Translations under genes and position numbers: made by a program
DNA from: Phycicoccus avicenniae_A
Lineage (GTDB): Bacteria > Actinomycetota > Actinomycetes > Actinomycetales > Dermatophilaceae
Direction: 5' to 3'
NCBI RefSeq assembly: GCF_050496545.1
Contig: NZ_JBNVZV010000025.1
Coordinates: 1-64,000, forward strand
Length of the DNA: 64,000 bases
The notes under the pieces: model-generated
What the model was told of the DNA's origin: nothing
What the model saw: only the letters and a program-made list of their open reading frames with translations
Databases searched by the model: none
In this document: in pieces, positions 41,945 through 49,971 of the stretch
Position numbering within the stretch: the first letter of the stretch is position 1
How the letters are laid out: each line of letters opens with the position of its first letter

Positions 41945-42403
41945 ATGACCTCCCGCACCGTCCCGCCCGACGTCGTCCTCTCCCCCGTCGACGCGCAGAC
42001 CTGGCGCGCCGTGGCCGCGCTGCGGGTGCACCCGGACCAGGAGGAGTTCGTCGCCGCTCCGCTGCACTACCTCGCGCTCTGCGCGTACGGCGGCGTGTGG
42101 AACCCCCTTGCCGTGACGGTGGACGACGAGGTCGTCGGGTTCCTGATGTGGGGCCTGGACGACGACGGGAGCACGTGGCTCGGCGGCATCCTCGTCGACG
42201 CCGGCCACCAGGGGCGGGGCATCGGCCGGGCGGTCGTGCTCGCCGCCCTCGAGCTCCTCGAACCGCAGGCCGGTCCGGCGGGGTTCGCCCTCTCCTACCA
42301 GCCGGCGAACACCCGGGCCGCCGGCCTGTACCGCTCGCTCGGATTCGTCGAGACCGGCGAGGTCGACGACGACGAGGTCATCGCCCGCCGCCTCCCGGCC
42401 TGA
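41945..42403 (+). CDS. GNAT acetyltransferase, possibly polyamine-type
   Basis: The 152-residue protein has a GNAT fold with the acetyl-CoA loop DAGHQGRGIGRAVV and the end NTRAAGLYRSLGFVETGEV. The N-terminal part, VHPDQEEFVAAPLHYLALC and then VDDEVVGFLMWG, resembles BltD/PaiA spermine/spermidine acetyltransferases, which start with a similar VxxEQxxFVAxNxxSLAxA block. This is a resemblance by eye and only moderately strong. Agmatine-to-putrescine genes are encoded 7 kb away, so a polyamine link is conceivable. Confidence 0.75.
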   Translation: MTSRTVPPDVVLSPVDAQTWRAVAALRVHPDQEEFVAAPLHYLALCAYGGVWNPLAVTVDDEVVGFLMWGLDDDGSTWLGGILVDAGHQGRGIGRAVVLAALELLEPQAGPAGFALSYQPANTRAAGLYRSLGFVETGEVDDDEVIARRLPA

Positions 42404-42519
42404 CCCACCGGTCCCGGGCCAGTCCGTCGGTGCCGGGCCGGTCCGCTGGGAACGCCCCGCCTCGGGCGCCCGTTCGACCGGGTGAACGCCGGGGACCCCC
42501 GGACCCACGAGAGGACACC

Positions 42520-42930
42520 GTGCGCACGCTGCTCAACATCATCTGGTTCGTGTTCGGCGGGTTCTGGCTGGCCCTCGGCTACGCCCTCGCGGGGCTCGTG
42601 CTGTGCGTGCTCGTCGTGACCTTCCCGCTGGGCGTCGCCTCGTTCCGGATGGCGTGCTACGCGCTGTGGCCGTTCGGGCGCGCGGTCGTGGAGAAGCCCG
42701 GCGCGGGCACCGGGTCGGTGCTCCTCAACGTCGTGTGGATCGTGCTCGCCGGGTGGTGGCTGGCCCTCGGGCACCTCCTGAGCGCCGTGGCGCAGGCGGT
42801 GACCATCATCGGGATCCCGCTGGCGGTCGCGAACCTCAAGATGCTGCCGGTCTCGCTCGTGCCCTACGGCAAGGAGATCGTGCGCTCGGACGCGCTCCCC
42901 CCGGGCCGGCGCCCACTGCACTCGCTCTGA
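42520..42930 (+). CDS. YccF domain-containing membrane protein
   Basis: The 136-residue protein has two similar halves, RTLLNIIWFVFGGFWLALGY and SVLLNVVWIVLAGWWLALGH, each followed by a second helix and a VTFPLGVASFRMACYALWPFG or IIGIPLAVANLKMLPVSLVPYG segment. This internal duplication is the mark of the YccF family of inner-membrane proteins of unknown function. The GTG start is preceded by GAGAGGAC. It stands alone between the GNAT gene and the convergent recX. Confidence 0.88.
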   Translation: MRTLLNIIWFVFGGFWLALGYALAGLVLCVLVVTFPLGVASFRMACYALWPFGRAVVEKPGAGTGSVLLNVVWIVLAGWWLALGHLLSAVAQAVTIIGIPLAVANLKMLPVSLVPYGKEIVRSDALPPGRRPLHSL

Positions 42931-42956
42931 GCCGGGGGCGCGGACTCGGTCGCGCC

Positions 42957-43664
42957 TCAGTCGCGCCGGTGCTCGGGCGCGTCACGGACCGCCTCGCGCA
43001 CGACCCGCATCGTCAGCTCGGCGTCGTAGCCCTTGCGGGCCAGCATCCCGGCCAGCCGCCGGGTCTGGACGTGCGGCTCGAGGCCGTGCATCGAGCGCAT
43101 CTTCTTCGCCACCAGCGTGCGGGCCCGCTCCTCCTCGGCGTGCGGGTCGACCTCGGCGAGGGCCGCCGCCGCGGTCTCGTCGTCGACGCCCTTCTTCCGC
43201 AGCTCCTGGCGCAGTGCCCGGGTGGCCAGGCCGCGCCCGGCCTGCTGCGAGCGCACGAGCATCCCGGCGTAGGCCTCGTCGTCGACGAGCCCGACCTCCT
43301 CCATCCGGTCCAGGACCGCGGTGGCGACGTCGTCGGGGCAGTCCTTCTTCCGCAGGGCCAGCGCGAGCTGGGAGCGGCTGCGGGGCGCGGCGGTCAGCTG
43401 GCGCAGCACGATCTGGCGGGCCCAGTCGTGGGGGTCCGGCTCCTCGCCGCGGGTGCGGGGGTCGCCCTCGGGGTCCGCGGGGGCGGGCGCACCCCTGCGA
43501 CCCCGGCCGGACCGACGGGCACGCTCGGGCGCGGGCGGCGCGGGCGATGCCTCCTCGGCCGTGCGCAGGACCTCCCGCAGGGCGTCGAGGTCGGCAGGTG
43601 CCCGGGACGCGGCGGGCCCCGCCGCCCAGTCGGGCGGCGGGGCCGTGCCGTCGGCGAAGGCCAC
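42957..43664 (-). CDS. recX: RecA regulator RecX
   Basis: The 235-residue protein has a Pro/Arg-rich N-terminal 70 residues and then three RecX helical repeats: WARQIVLRQLTAAPRSRSQL, EVGLVDDEAYAGMLVRSQQ and VQTRRLAGMLARKGYDAEL. RecX binds RecA filaments and inhibits them. The GTG start lies 11 nt after the recA stop, so the two are co-transcribed, as is usual. The N-terminal extension is longer than in E. coli (166 residues) and common in actinobacteria. Confidence 0.93.
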   Translation of the reverse strand: MAFADGTAPPPDWAAGPAASRAPADLDALREVLRTAEEASPAPPAPERARRSGRGRRGAPAPADPEGDPRTRGEEPDPHDWARQIVLRQLTAAPRSRSQLALALRKKDCPDDVATAVLDRMEEVGLVDDEAYAGMLVRSQQAGRGLATRALRQELRKKGVDDETAAAALAEVDPHAEEERARTLVAKKMRSMHGLEPHVQTRRLAGMLARKGYDAELTMRVVREAVRDAPEHRRD

Positions 43665-43675
43665 GGAGGGGTGCC

Positions 43676-44758
43676 TCAGAAGTCGACGGGGACGTCCGGG
43701 ACGGCCTCGAGCTCGGGCTTGACCCCGACGCCGAGCTTCTCCTTGATCTTGCGCTCGAGCTCGTCGGCGAGCTCGGGGTTGTCCTTGAGGAACGCGCGGG
43801 CGTTCTCCTTGCCCTGGCCGAGCTGGTCGCCGTCGTACGTGTACCAGGCGCCGGCCTTGCGGACGAAGCCGTGGTCGACGCCCATGTCGATGAGGCCGCC
43901 CTCGCGGGAGATGCCCTGGCCGTAGAGGATGTCGAACTCGGCCTGCTTGAACGGCGGGCTGACCTTGTTCTTGACGACCTTGCAGCGGGTGCGGTTGCCG
44001 ACCGGGTCGGTGCCGTCCTTGAGGGTCTCGATGCGCCGCACGTCGAGGCGGACCGAGGCGTAGAACTTCAGCGCCTTGCCACCGGTCGTGGTCTCGGGCG
44101 AGCCGAACATCACGCCGATCTTCTCGCGGAGCTGGTTGATGAAGATCGCCGTGGTGCCGGTGGTGTTGAGCGCGCCGGTGATCTTGCGCAGCGCCTGCGA
44201 CATCAGGCGGGCCTGGAGGCCGACGTGGCTGTCGCCCATCTCGCCCTCGATCTCGGCACGGGGCACGAGCGCCGCCACGGAGTCGATGACGATGATGTCG
44301 AGGGCGCCGGAGCGGATGAGCATGTCGGCGATCTCGAGCGCCTGCTCACCCGTGTCGGGCTGGGAGACGAGCAGCGCGTCGGTGTCGACACCGAGCTTCT
44401 TCGCGTACTCGGGGTCGAGCGCGTGCTCGGCGTCGATGAAGGCCGCGATGCCGCCGGCCTTCTGCGCGTTGGCGACCGCGTGCAACGCGACGGTCGTCTT
44501 ACCGGAGGACTCCGGGCCGTAGATCTCGACGACGCGGCCGCGGGGCAGGCCCCCGATGCCGAGCGCGACGTCGAGCGAGATCGAGCCCGTGGGGATCACG
44601 GCGATGGGCGGGCGGACGTCGTCGCCGAGGCGCATGACCGCGCCCTTGCCGTGCTGCTTCTCGATCTGGGCCATCACCGAGGCGATCGCCTTGTCCTTCT
44701 CGCCACCGTTGGCAGCCGCCACCGGGTTGGGCATCACGCTTCCGCGGGATCCAGCCAT
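43676..44758 (-). CDS. recA: recombinase RecA
   Basis: The 360-residue recombinase has Walker A GPESSGKTT (81-89), Walker B LDIIVIDSVAALVPRAE, loop L2 MFGSPETTTGGKALKFY and the C-terminal acidic/basic tail. No intein interrupts it, unlike M. tuberculosis recA. An ATG eight codons in could also be used. A LexA-type box lies 175 nt upstream, and a GAAGGAAC ribosome site precedes the start. recX follows directly. Confidence 0.98.
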   Translation of the reverse strand: MAGSRGSVMPNPVAAANGGEKDKAIASVMAQIEKQHGKGAVMRLGDDVRPPIAVIPTGSISLDVALGIGGLPRGRVVEIYGPESSGKTTVALHAVANAQKAGGIAAFIDAEHALDPEYAKKLGVDTDALLVSQPDTGEQALEIADMLIRSGALDIIVIDSVAALVPRAEIEGEMGDSHVGLQARLMSQALRKITGALNTTGTTAIFINQLREKIGVMFGSPETTTGGKALKFYASVRLDVRRIETLKDGTDPVGNRTRCKVVKNKVSPPFKQAEFDILYGQGISREGGLIDMGVDHGFVRKAGAWYTYDGDQLGQGKENARAFLKDNPELADELERKIKEKLGVGVKPELEAVPDVPVDF

Positions 44759-44884
44759 GTCACACCGTTCCTTCGTTCGTCATCGAGCGCGTCCACCGGC
44801 GACCAGCTCTCGCTGTCGGTCTCGTCGCGAGGTCTGGTCAGACGCTAGGCGGAGGCACCGACACCCGTCACGGGCCGCCGGGGG

Positions 44885-44925
44885 ACCTGTGGACGAAGGG
44901 GGCCGGAACCACCACCTGTGGACGA
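44885..44925. repeat. 12-bp direct repeat upstream of recA
   Basis: ACCTGTGGACGA occurs twice, 29 nt apart, between the LexA box and recA. It may be part of a second, damage-responsive promoter of the kind seen for mycobacterial recA, or chance duplication. Confidence 0.35.
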
Positions 44926-44932
44926 GCGTAGA

Positions 44933-44946
44933 CGAACACGTGTTCG
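44933..44946. promoter_or_regulatory. LexA (SOS) box of recA
   Basis: CGAACACGTGTTCG is a perfect palindrome matching the actinobacterial SOS box CGAACNNNNGTTCG, with A on the far side completing one half of the TCGAAC...GTTCGA form. It lies between the homocysteine methyltransferase stop and recA, so LexA should repress recA-recX from here. Confidence 0.88.
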
Positions 44947-44981
44947 ACGGCGGGACGACGCGCCGCGACACGCCGACGTGC

Positions 44982-45923
44982 CTACGAGGTGGGGGCCGGC
45001 ACCCCCCACATCGCGGCGACGTGCCGTACGTCGGTGCCGCAGCACCCGCCGAGCACGCGCATCGCCGGCAGCCGCCGGCTGACCTCCATCTGGTCGGCCG
45101 CGAGCCGGGTCGGGTCGCCGTCGTCGAGCGCCTCGGCCTCGTCCAGCTCGGCGTGGCTCATCGTCGAGGCGTTGGCCCGGGTGCCGAGCAGGCGCCGCAC
45201 CCACTCCCCCTCGTCGAGCCCCGGCAGCACGTGGGTCGGGTGCGCGCAGTTGACGAGGTAGTGCTCCGGGGCAGCGGCGGCGTCGACGGCCCGGACCGCG
45301 TCGGCGAGCGTCGTGCCGTCGGGCAGCCGTCCGTCGGTCTCGACCGTGAACCCGACCGAGACCGGGATGCCGGCCTCGCGCGCCGCGAGCACCACCCCGA
45401 TGCCCTCGGCCGGCGTCGTCATGGTCAGGGCCGAGACGAGGTCGGCGCCGGCCTCGGCGAAGGCCCGCACCTGCGGCGCGTGGTAGTCGCGCGCCTCCTC
45501 GGGGTCGGGCGCCTCCCCCGCGACGTACCCGTCGCCGCGCGGGCCGACCTGTCCGGCCACGAGGACGGCCGGCACGTCGTACCCGCCGGCGAGCCCGCGC
45601 AGGTAGGCGATCGCCCCGGCGTTGGTCCGCGTGGTCGCGTCGAGGTCGTACCCGACCCGGGCCGCCCAGTCGGTGTTGGCCCGCCAGGTCGGCGACTCCA
45701 GCAGCAAACCGGCTCCTGCGGCGGCGGCCACCGCGGCGTAGCCGTCGTAGTAGCGCGTGAGCATCGCGCGCCCGGCGTCGTCGTCGAGGAGCGGGAAGGC
45801 GGCGAACTCGGGGAGGTCGGCGCCGTGGTGGAAGATCAGGTCGGTCTCGAGGCCGCCGTCGGTGACGAAGCCGCGCAGTGCCGGGTCGTGGAGGGCCGCG
45901 AGGGACCCGGGGGTGGTCTCCAT
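44982..45923 (-). CDS. homocysteine S-methyltransferase family protein
   Basis: The 313-residue enzyme has the Hcy-binding barrel with VTDGGLETDLIFHHG at the start and three zinc cysteines, one in VNCAHPTH and two in LGGCCGTD near the end. YhgA/MmuM-type enzymes of this size use S-methylmethionine or SAM to methylate homocysteine to methionine. The ATG chosen removes an upstream frame that overlaps the ABC permease. It is downstream of the ABC exporter genes on the same strand with a 40-nt gap. Confidence 0.9.
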   Translation of the reverse strand: METTPGSLAALHDPALRGFVTDGGLETDLIFHHGADLPEFAAFPLLDDDAGRAMLTRYYDGYAAVAAAAGAGLLLESPTWRANTDWAARVGYDLDATTRTNAGAIAYLRGLAGGYDVPAVLVAGQVGPRGDGYVAGEAPDPEEARDYHAPQVRAFAEAGADLVSALTMTTPAEGIGVVLAAREAGIPVSVGFTVETDGRLPDGTTLADAVRAVDAAAAPEHYLVNCAHPTHVLPGLDEGEWVRRLLGTRANASTMSHAELDEAEALDDGDPTRLAADQMEVSRRLPAMRVLGGCCGTDVRHVAAMWGVPAPTS

Positions 45924-45963
45924 CCCCCGCAGTGTCCTCCGAAGTCCCCCGCGAGGGAATGGC

Positions 45964-46773
45964 TCAGGTGAGCAGGAGCGTGGCGATGCGCCGGGAGGTG
46001 CCCCACACCCCGAGCGCCCCGAGCACCGCGAGGTAGCCCACGTGCCACAGCAGGCCCCACCCGACCTCACCGAGGAGCAGCGCCCGCTCGAGCGCGACGC
46101 CCTGGTAGAGCGGCGTCGCCGAGACGACCCACTGGAGGGCGTCGGGGTAGGTGGACAGCGGGAAGAAGGTGGCCGAGAAGAGGAACATCGGCTGCACCGC
46201 GAGCGTGACGTAGTCGAAGTGCTGCCACGAGCTCATGAAGGTCGTCGCGAACATCCCGATGGCACCGAAGGCCAGGCCGACGAGCACGGCGGCCGGCACC
46301 GCGAGCAGCGCCCACCAGGAGTGGACGAGCCCGGCGACCCACGCGACGACGAGGAACATCGTGGAGTACAGGGCGCCGCGGGACAGCGACCAGAGGATCT
46401 CGCCGACCGCGATGTCCCTGGGGGACAACGGTGTCGCCAGCATCGCGTCGTAGAGCTTCTGGTACTTCAGCTTGAAGAACACGTTGTACGTGCTGTCGGC
46501 GACGGCGCCGTTCATCGCCGAGGCCGCGAGCAGCGCCGGCGCCACGAACTCGGCGTAGGGGACGACGGTGCCGCCGTCGGTGGTGACGGTGCGCACGAGC
46601 GCGCCGAGCCCGATGCCGATGGAGAACAGGTAGAAGACCGGCTCGACGAACCCGCTGAGCAGGAGCAGCCACATCCGGCGGAAGGCGGTGACGTTGCGCA
46701 TGAGGACGTGGCGGGCCAGCCCGATGCCGACCGGGGCGGGCACGACGACGGCCGCGCGCGACACGGCGGTCAC
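45964..46773 (-). CDS. ABC-2 type exporter permease, second subunit
   Basis: The 269-residue protein has six hydrophobic segments of the ABC-2 membrane family (RNVTAFRRMWLLLLSGFVEP, DAMLATPLSPRDIAVGE, MFLFSATFFPLSTYP). It is related to the upstream permease and to NodJ, and should form a heterodimer with it. The GTG start overlaps the upstream permease stop by 4 nt. Confidence 0.85.
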   Translation of the reverse strand: MTAVSRAAVVVPAPVGIGLARHVLMRNVTAFRRMWLLLLSGFVEPVFYLFSIGIGLGALVRTVTTDGGTVVPYAEFVAPALLAASAMNGAVADSTYNVFFKLKYQKLYDAMLATPLSPRDIAVGEILWSLSRGALYSTMFLVVAWVAGLVHSWWALLAVPAAVLVGLAFGAIGMFATTFMSSWQHFDYVTLAVQPMFLFSATFFPLSTYPDALQWVVSATPLYQGVALERALLLGEVGWGLLWHVGYLAVLGALGVWGTSRRIATLLLT

Positions 46774-47618
46774 GAGAGCAGCCTCCGGGCGAACTCGCGG
46801 TGGGCGAGCACCCAGCCGACGCCGACGTAGAGGGCGAGCACGGTCACGTGGAGCACCCCGGCCCAGCCCGGCCAGACCGCCTCGGAGGCGCCACGACTCA
46901 GCTCGACCCCGTGCCACAGCGGCGTCACCCACGCGACCGGCTGGATCCACGTGGGCAGCTGGTCGATCGGGAAGAAGGTGCCGGAGAACAGCATCAGTGG
47001 GGTCATGACGAACCGGAAGACGATGCTGAACCCGCTGTCGGTGTCCATCCGGGCGGCGAGTGCGAAGAGCGGGATGCTGAAGGCCATGCCGGTGAGCACG
47101 GCCACCGGGACCGCGAGCAGCACCCACCACGAGCCGAAGGCCCCGAACGGCGCCGCGACGGCGACGAAGATCGCAGTGGCCACGGCCAGCTGGAGCGCGA
47201 CGACGGCCAGGTGCCCGCCGAGCACCTCCCCCACCCGCAGCGGGGTGGCGAGCATCGCGGAGTACATGCGGTTCCACTTGATGTAGCCCATCACCGCGTA
47301 CGTGGAGTCACCGAAGGCCAGCATCATCGCCTGCATCGCGAGGATGCCGGGCACGACGAAGCGCAGGTACGGCACGCCGTCGACGCCGCCGGCGCGCTCG
47401 TCGACGAGGGCGCCGAGGCCGAGACCCATCGAGAGCAGGAAGAACAGCGGCGAGGCGAAGCGCCCGATGATCGAGCCCTTCCACGTGCGCCGGTACACGA
47501 CGAGGTGGTGCGCGACGACGGACCCGACGCGCTCGGCCCGCGTGGTGGGGCGGCGGGGCCCGGGGCCGAGCCGGCCGCTGGGGGCGGTGGCGACGGAGGT
47601 CGTCGTGGCGGCGGACAT
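46770..47618 (-). CDS. ABC-2 type exporter permease, first subunit
   Basis: The 282-residue protein has a 45-residue cytoplasmic N-terminus and six helices in the ABC-2 pattern (FASPLFFLLSMGLGLGALVD, YSAMLATPLRVGEVLGG, MLFSGTFFPIDQLPTW). It begins one base into the ATPase stop (TGATG), so ATPase and both permeases are made together. Like NodIJ-type or daunorubicin-type exporters, the complex may move a small molecule or lipid; the substrate is not indicated. Confidence 0.87.
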   Translation of the reverse strand: MSAATTTSVATAPSGRLGPGPRRPTTRAERVGSVVAHHLVVYRRTWKGSIIGRFASPLFFLLSMGLGLGALVDERAGGVDGVPYLRFVVPGILAMQAMMLAFGDSTYAVMGYIKWNRMYSAMLATPLRVGEVLGGHLAVVALQLAVATAIFVAVAAPFGAFGSWWVLLAVPVAVLTGMAFSIPLFALAARMDTDSGFSIVFRFVMTPLMLFSGTFFPIDQLPTWIQPVAWVTPLWHGVELSRGASEAVWPGWAGVLHVTVLALYVGVGWVLAHREFARRLLS

Positions 47619-48547
47619 CAGTCGACCAGGGAGCGGCCGGTGAGGTGGAGGAAGACGTCCTCGAGCGTGGAGCGGCGCACCAGCGCCGACAGCGGACGGA
47701 CACCGCGGTCGTGGAGCGCGGCCAGGGTGTCGTCGCCGTCGGCGGTGTAGACGAGCAGCCGGTCGGGGAGCTCCTCGACGCGCTCGGCGGCGCCCGAGAC
47801 CGCCTCGACGTGCCGCTCCTGCTCGTCGACGGCGAACCGCAGCTCGACGACCTCGCGGGTGGAGTAGGTGTCGATGAGCTCGCGGGGGCTGCCCTCGGCG
47901 ACGATCCGGCCGTGGTCCATGACGACCAGCCGGTCGCAGAGCTGCTCGGCCTCGTCCATGTAGTGCGTGGTGATGATGAGCGTGACGCCCTCGCGCTTGA
48001 GCCGGTACAGCCGGTCCCAGAGGACGTGCCGCGCCTGCGGGTCCAGGCCGGTGGTGGGCTCGTCGAGGAGCAGCACCTCGGGGTCGTTGACCAGCGCGCG
48101 GGCGATGGTGAGCCGGCGCTTCATCCCGCCCGACAGCGGCTCGACCCGGTCGTGGCGCCGTTCGGTGAGCTGGGCGAAGTCGAGGAGCTCGTCGGTGCGG
48201 GCGCGGACCTCCCTGCGGGACAGGCCGAAGAAGCGGCCGTAGACCCAGAGGTTCTCCTCGACGGAGAGGTCCTCGTCGAGCATGTCCTGCTGCGGGCAGA
48301 CGCCGAGGCGCGCGCGGATGGCGGGGCCGTCGGTGGCGGGGTCCATCCCGAGGATGCTGAGCTCGCCGCCGGAGACCGGCGAGACGCAGCCGACCATCTT
48401 CATCGTGCTCGACTTGCCGGCGCCGTTCGGGCCGAGGAATCCGAACGCCTCGCCGCGCATCACCTGCACGTCGATGCCGTCGACCGCCGTGAAGTCGCCG
48501 AAGGTCTTCGTCAGCCCCCGGGCCTGCAGGAGAACGTCATCGCTCAC
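47618..48547 (-). CDS. ABC-2 type exporter ATP-binding protein (NodI/DrrA-like)
   Basis: The 309-residue ATPase has Walker A GPNGAGKSS, Q-loop CPQQDMLDEDLSVEENL, signature LSGGMKRR, Walker B LLLDEPTTGLD and H-loop TTHYMDEA. The C-terminal 90 residues (REVVELRFAVDEQERHVEAV and onward) match the DrrA/NodI tail that helps to bind the permease. A TAGCGT -10 box lies 8 nt before the GTG. It heads a three-gene exporter operon. Confidence 0.93.
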   Translation of the reverse strand: MSDDVLLQARGLTKTFGDFTAVDGIDVQVMRGEAFGFLGPNGAGKSSTMKMVGCVSPVSGGELSILGMDPATDGPAIRARLGVCPQQDMLDEDLSVEENLWVYGRFFGLSRREVRARTDELLDFAQLTERRHDRVEPLSGGMKRRLTIARALVNDPEVLLLDEPTTGLDPQARHVLWDRLYRLKREGVTLIITTHYMDEAEQLCDRLVVMDHGRIVAEGSPRELIDTYSTREVVELRFAVDEQERHVEAVSGAAERVEELPDRLLVYTADGDDTLAALHDRGVRPLSALVRRSTLEDVFLHLTGRSLVD

Positions 48548-48555
48548 GTGGACCG

Positions 48556-48561
48556 ACGCTA
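48556..48561 (-). promoter_or_regulatory. -10 box TAGCGT of the ABC exporter operon
   Basis: On the minus strand TAGCGT ends 8 nt before the GTG of the ATPase gene. Confidence 0.45.
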
Positions 48562-48588
48562 GCCCAGGGCGCCGACACCGGGCACCGG

Positions 48589-48696
48589 AGTTTCCGCGCC
48601 GTCACCGTGATGACGGGGAACCTCCTCGAGGACGCGGATGCATCCCCGACGTCCGTGAGCTTCCGCGCCGTCACCGTGGTGACGGGGAACCTCAGG
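48589..48696. repeat. bipartite two-palindrome repeat, copies B1 and B2
   Basis: B1 (48589-48648) is a full 60-nt copy of the element at 21120-21179. B2 (48658-48696) repeats only the first part, 69 nt after B1, and overlaps the 3' end of the DUF3046 gene by 5 nt. B2 holds GTCACC-GT-GGTGAC as a perfect inverted repeat; B1 holds GGATGCATCC. The element lies upstream of the ABC exporter operon. Confidence 0.7.
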
Positions 48697-48916
48697 TGCG
48701 GGGTGGCGGGATCTCGCGGCCGTGGCGCCGCTCGACGGGCACGTCCATCTGCTCGCAGAGCGCCGCCCAGACGGCCCGCGGTGCCTCGCCCGCGTCGAGG
48801 GCCTGCTGGGCGGTCATCCCCCCGAGCGCGGTGAGGTGCTGGCCGTTCGCGAGCGAGCGCGCGTAGGCCCCGCCGAACTCCTCGGCCATGAGCTCCCAGA
48901 ACCTCGAGTGACGCAC
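48692..48916 (-). CDS. DUF3046 family protein
   Basis: The 74-residue protein (RHSRFWELMAEEFGGAYARS, LTALGGMTAQQALDAGE, VWAALCEQMDVP) matches DUF3046, a small actinobacterial family normally found beside recA. Here it is 4 kb from recA, with the methyltransferase and exporter genes between. A TACCAT -10 box sits 6 nt before the GTG. Function unknown. Confidence 0.88.
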   Translation of the reverse strand: MRHSRFWELMAEEFGGAYARSLANGQHLTALGGMTAQQALDAGEAPRAVWAALCEQMDVPVERRHGREIPPPRT

Positions 48917-48922
48917 CCGGCG

Positions 48923-48928
48923 ATGGTA
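48923..48928 (-). promoter_or_regulatory. -10 box TACCAT of the DUF3046 gene
   Basis: On the minus strand TACCAT ends 6 nt before the GTG start, leaderless spacing. Confidence 0.45.
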
Positions 48929-48984
48929 GGCGCCGCCGGGTCGGGGATGTCCCGGCGGGGTGCGGCACGACCGCGGGACGACGG

Positions 48985-48990
48985 CATACT
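48985..48990 (+). promoter_or_regulatory. -10 box CATACT of the aguB gene
   Basis: CATACT, near the TATACT form of the -10, ends 6 nt before the ATG. Confidence 0.4.
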
Positions 48991-48996
48991 GGCGCC

Positions 48997-49968
48997 ATGC
49001 GCCTCCTCACCGCCGACGGGGTCCCCACCTCGCTCGCCCGCGTCCACGAGCCCACCCAGCCCCCGGTCCGCGTCGGCCTGGTGCAGCACGCCTGGGACGA
49101 GGACCAGGGCCGGCTGCGCGCCACCCTCCTCGACGGCGTGCGCACCGCCGCCGACGCCGGCGCCCGCGTGGTCTTCCTCCCCGAGCTGACGCTCTCGCGC
49201 TACCCCGCCGACACCCTCCCCTCCGGGCGACCCGACGCCACCGCCGAGTCGCTCGAGGACGGCCCGACGATGGCCTTCGCGCGCGAGGCGGCCGCCGCCT
49301 CCGGCGCCCACGTGCACGCCAGCCTCTTCGAGAAGGCACCGGCCCCGGACGGCTCCGACGACGGCCTGGGCTTCAACACCGCGGTGCTCGTCGCCCCCGA
49401 CGGCACGCTGGTCGGCCGCACCCGCAAGACCCACATCCCGGTGACCGCCGGCTACTACGAGGACAAGTACTTCCGCGCCGGCCCGCCGGAGGACGCCTAC
49501 CCCGTCTACGACCTCGACGCCGTCGGCGGGATGCGCGTCGGCCTGCCGACCTGCTGGGACGAGTGGTTCCCCGAGGTCGCCCGCTCCTACGGCCTCGCCG
49601 GGGCGCAGGTCCTGGTGTACCCCACCGCGATCGGCTCGGAGCCCGACCACCCCGACTTCGACACCCAGCCGCTGTGGCAGCACACGATCGTCGGGCACGC
49701 CATCGCCAACGGCGTCTTCGTCGTCGTGCCGAACCGGTACGGCACCGAGGGGCTCATCACGTTCTACGGCAGCTCGTTCATCGCCGACCCGTACGGCCGC
49801 GTGCTCGTGCAGGCGCCGCGCGACGAGGCGGCCGTCCTCGTCGCCGACCTCGACCTCGCCCAGGGGAAGGACTGGATCGACCTCTTCCCCTTCCTCGCCA
49901 CCCGGCGCCCCGACTCCTACGCCCCGCTCGCCGAGCCGGTGCGCCCCGAGCACCGCCGGGAGGGCTGA
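48997..49968 (+). CDS. aguB: N-carbamoylputrescine amidase (nitrilase family)
   Basis: The 323-residue carbon-nitrogen hydrolase has the catalytic triad Glu63 (LPELTLSRYP), Lys144 (RKTHIP) and Cys186 (PTCWDEWFPE). Next to an agmatine deiminase gene it should hydrolyse N-carbamoylputrescine to putrescine, CO2 and ammonia. A 25-residue N-terminal extension precedes VRVGLVQHAWDED. The start has a -10 box at leaderless distance. aguA begins 4 nt after its stop. Confidence 0.88.
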   Translation: MRLLTADGVPTSLARVHEPTQPPVRVGLVQHAWDEDQGRLRATLLDGVRTAADAGARVVFLPELTLSRYPADTLPSGRPDATAESLEDGPTMAFAREAAAASGAHVHASLFEKAPAPDGSDDGLGFNTAVLVAPDGTLVGRTRKTHIPVTAGYYEDKYFRAGPPEDAYPVYDLDAVGGMRVGLPTCWDEWFPEVARSYGLAGAQVLVYPTAIGSEPDHPDFDTQPLWQHTIVGHAIANGVFVVVPNRYGTEGLITFYGSSFIADPYGRVLVQAPRDEAAVLVADLDLAQGKDWIDLFPFLATRRPDSYAPLAEPVRPEHRREG

Positions 49969-49971
49969 CCC

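Noticed and set aside
48607..48834. small plus-strand open frame starting in the bipartite repeat
   Set aside because: It runs antisense to DUF3046 and owes its similarity to a frame at 21.1 kb only to the DNA repeat, which also gives matching frames on the minus strand.
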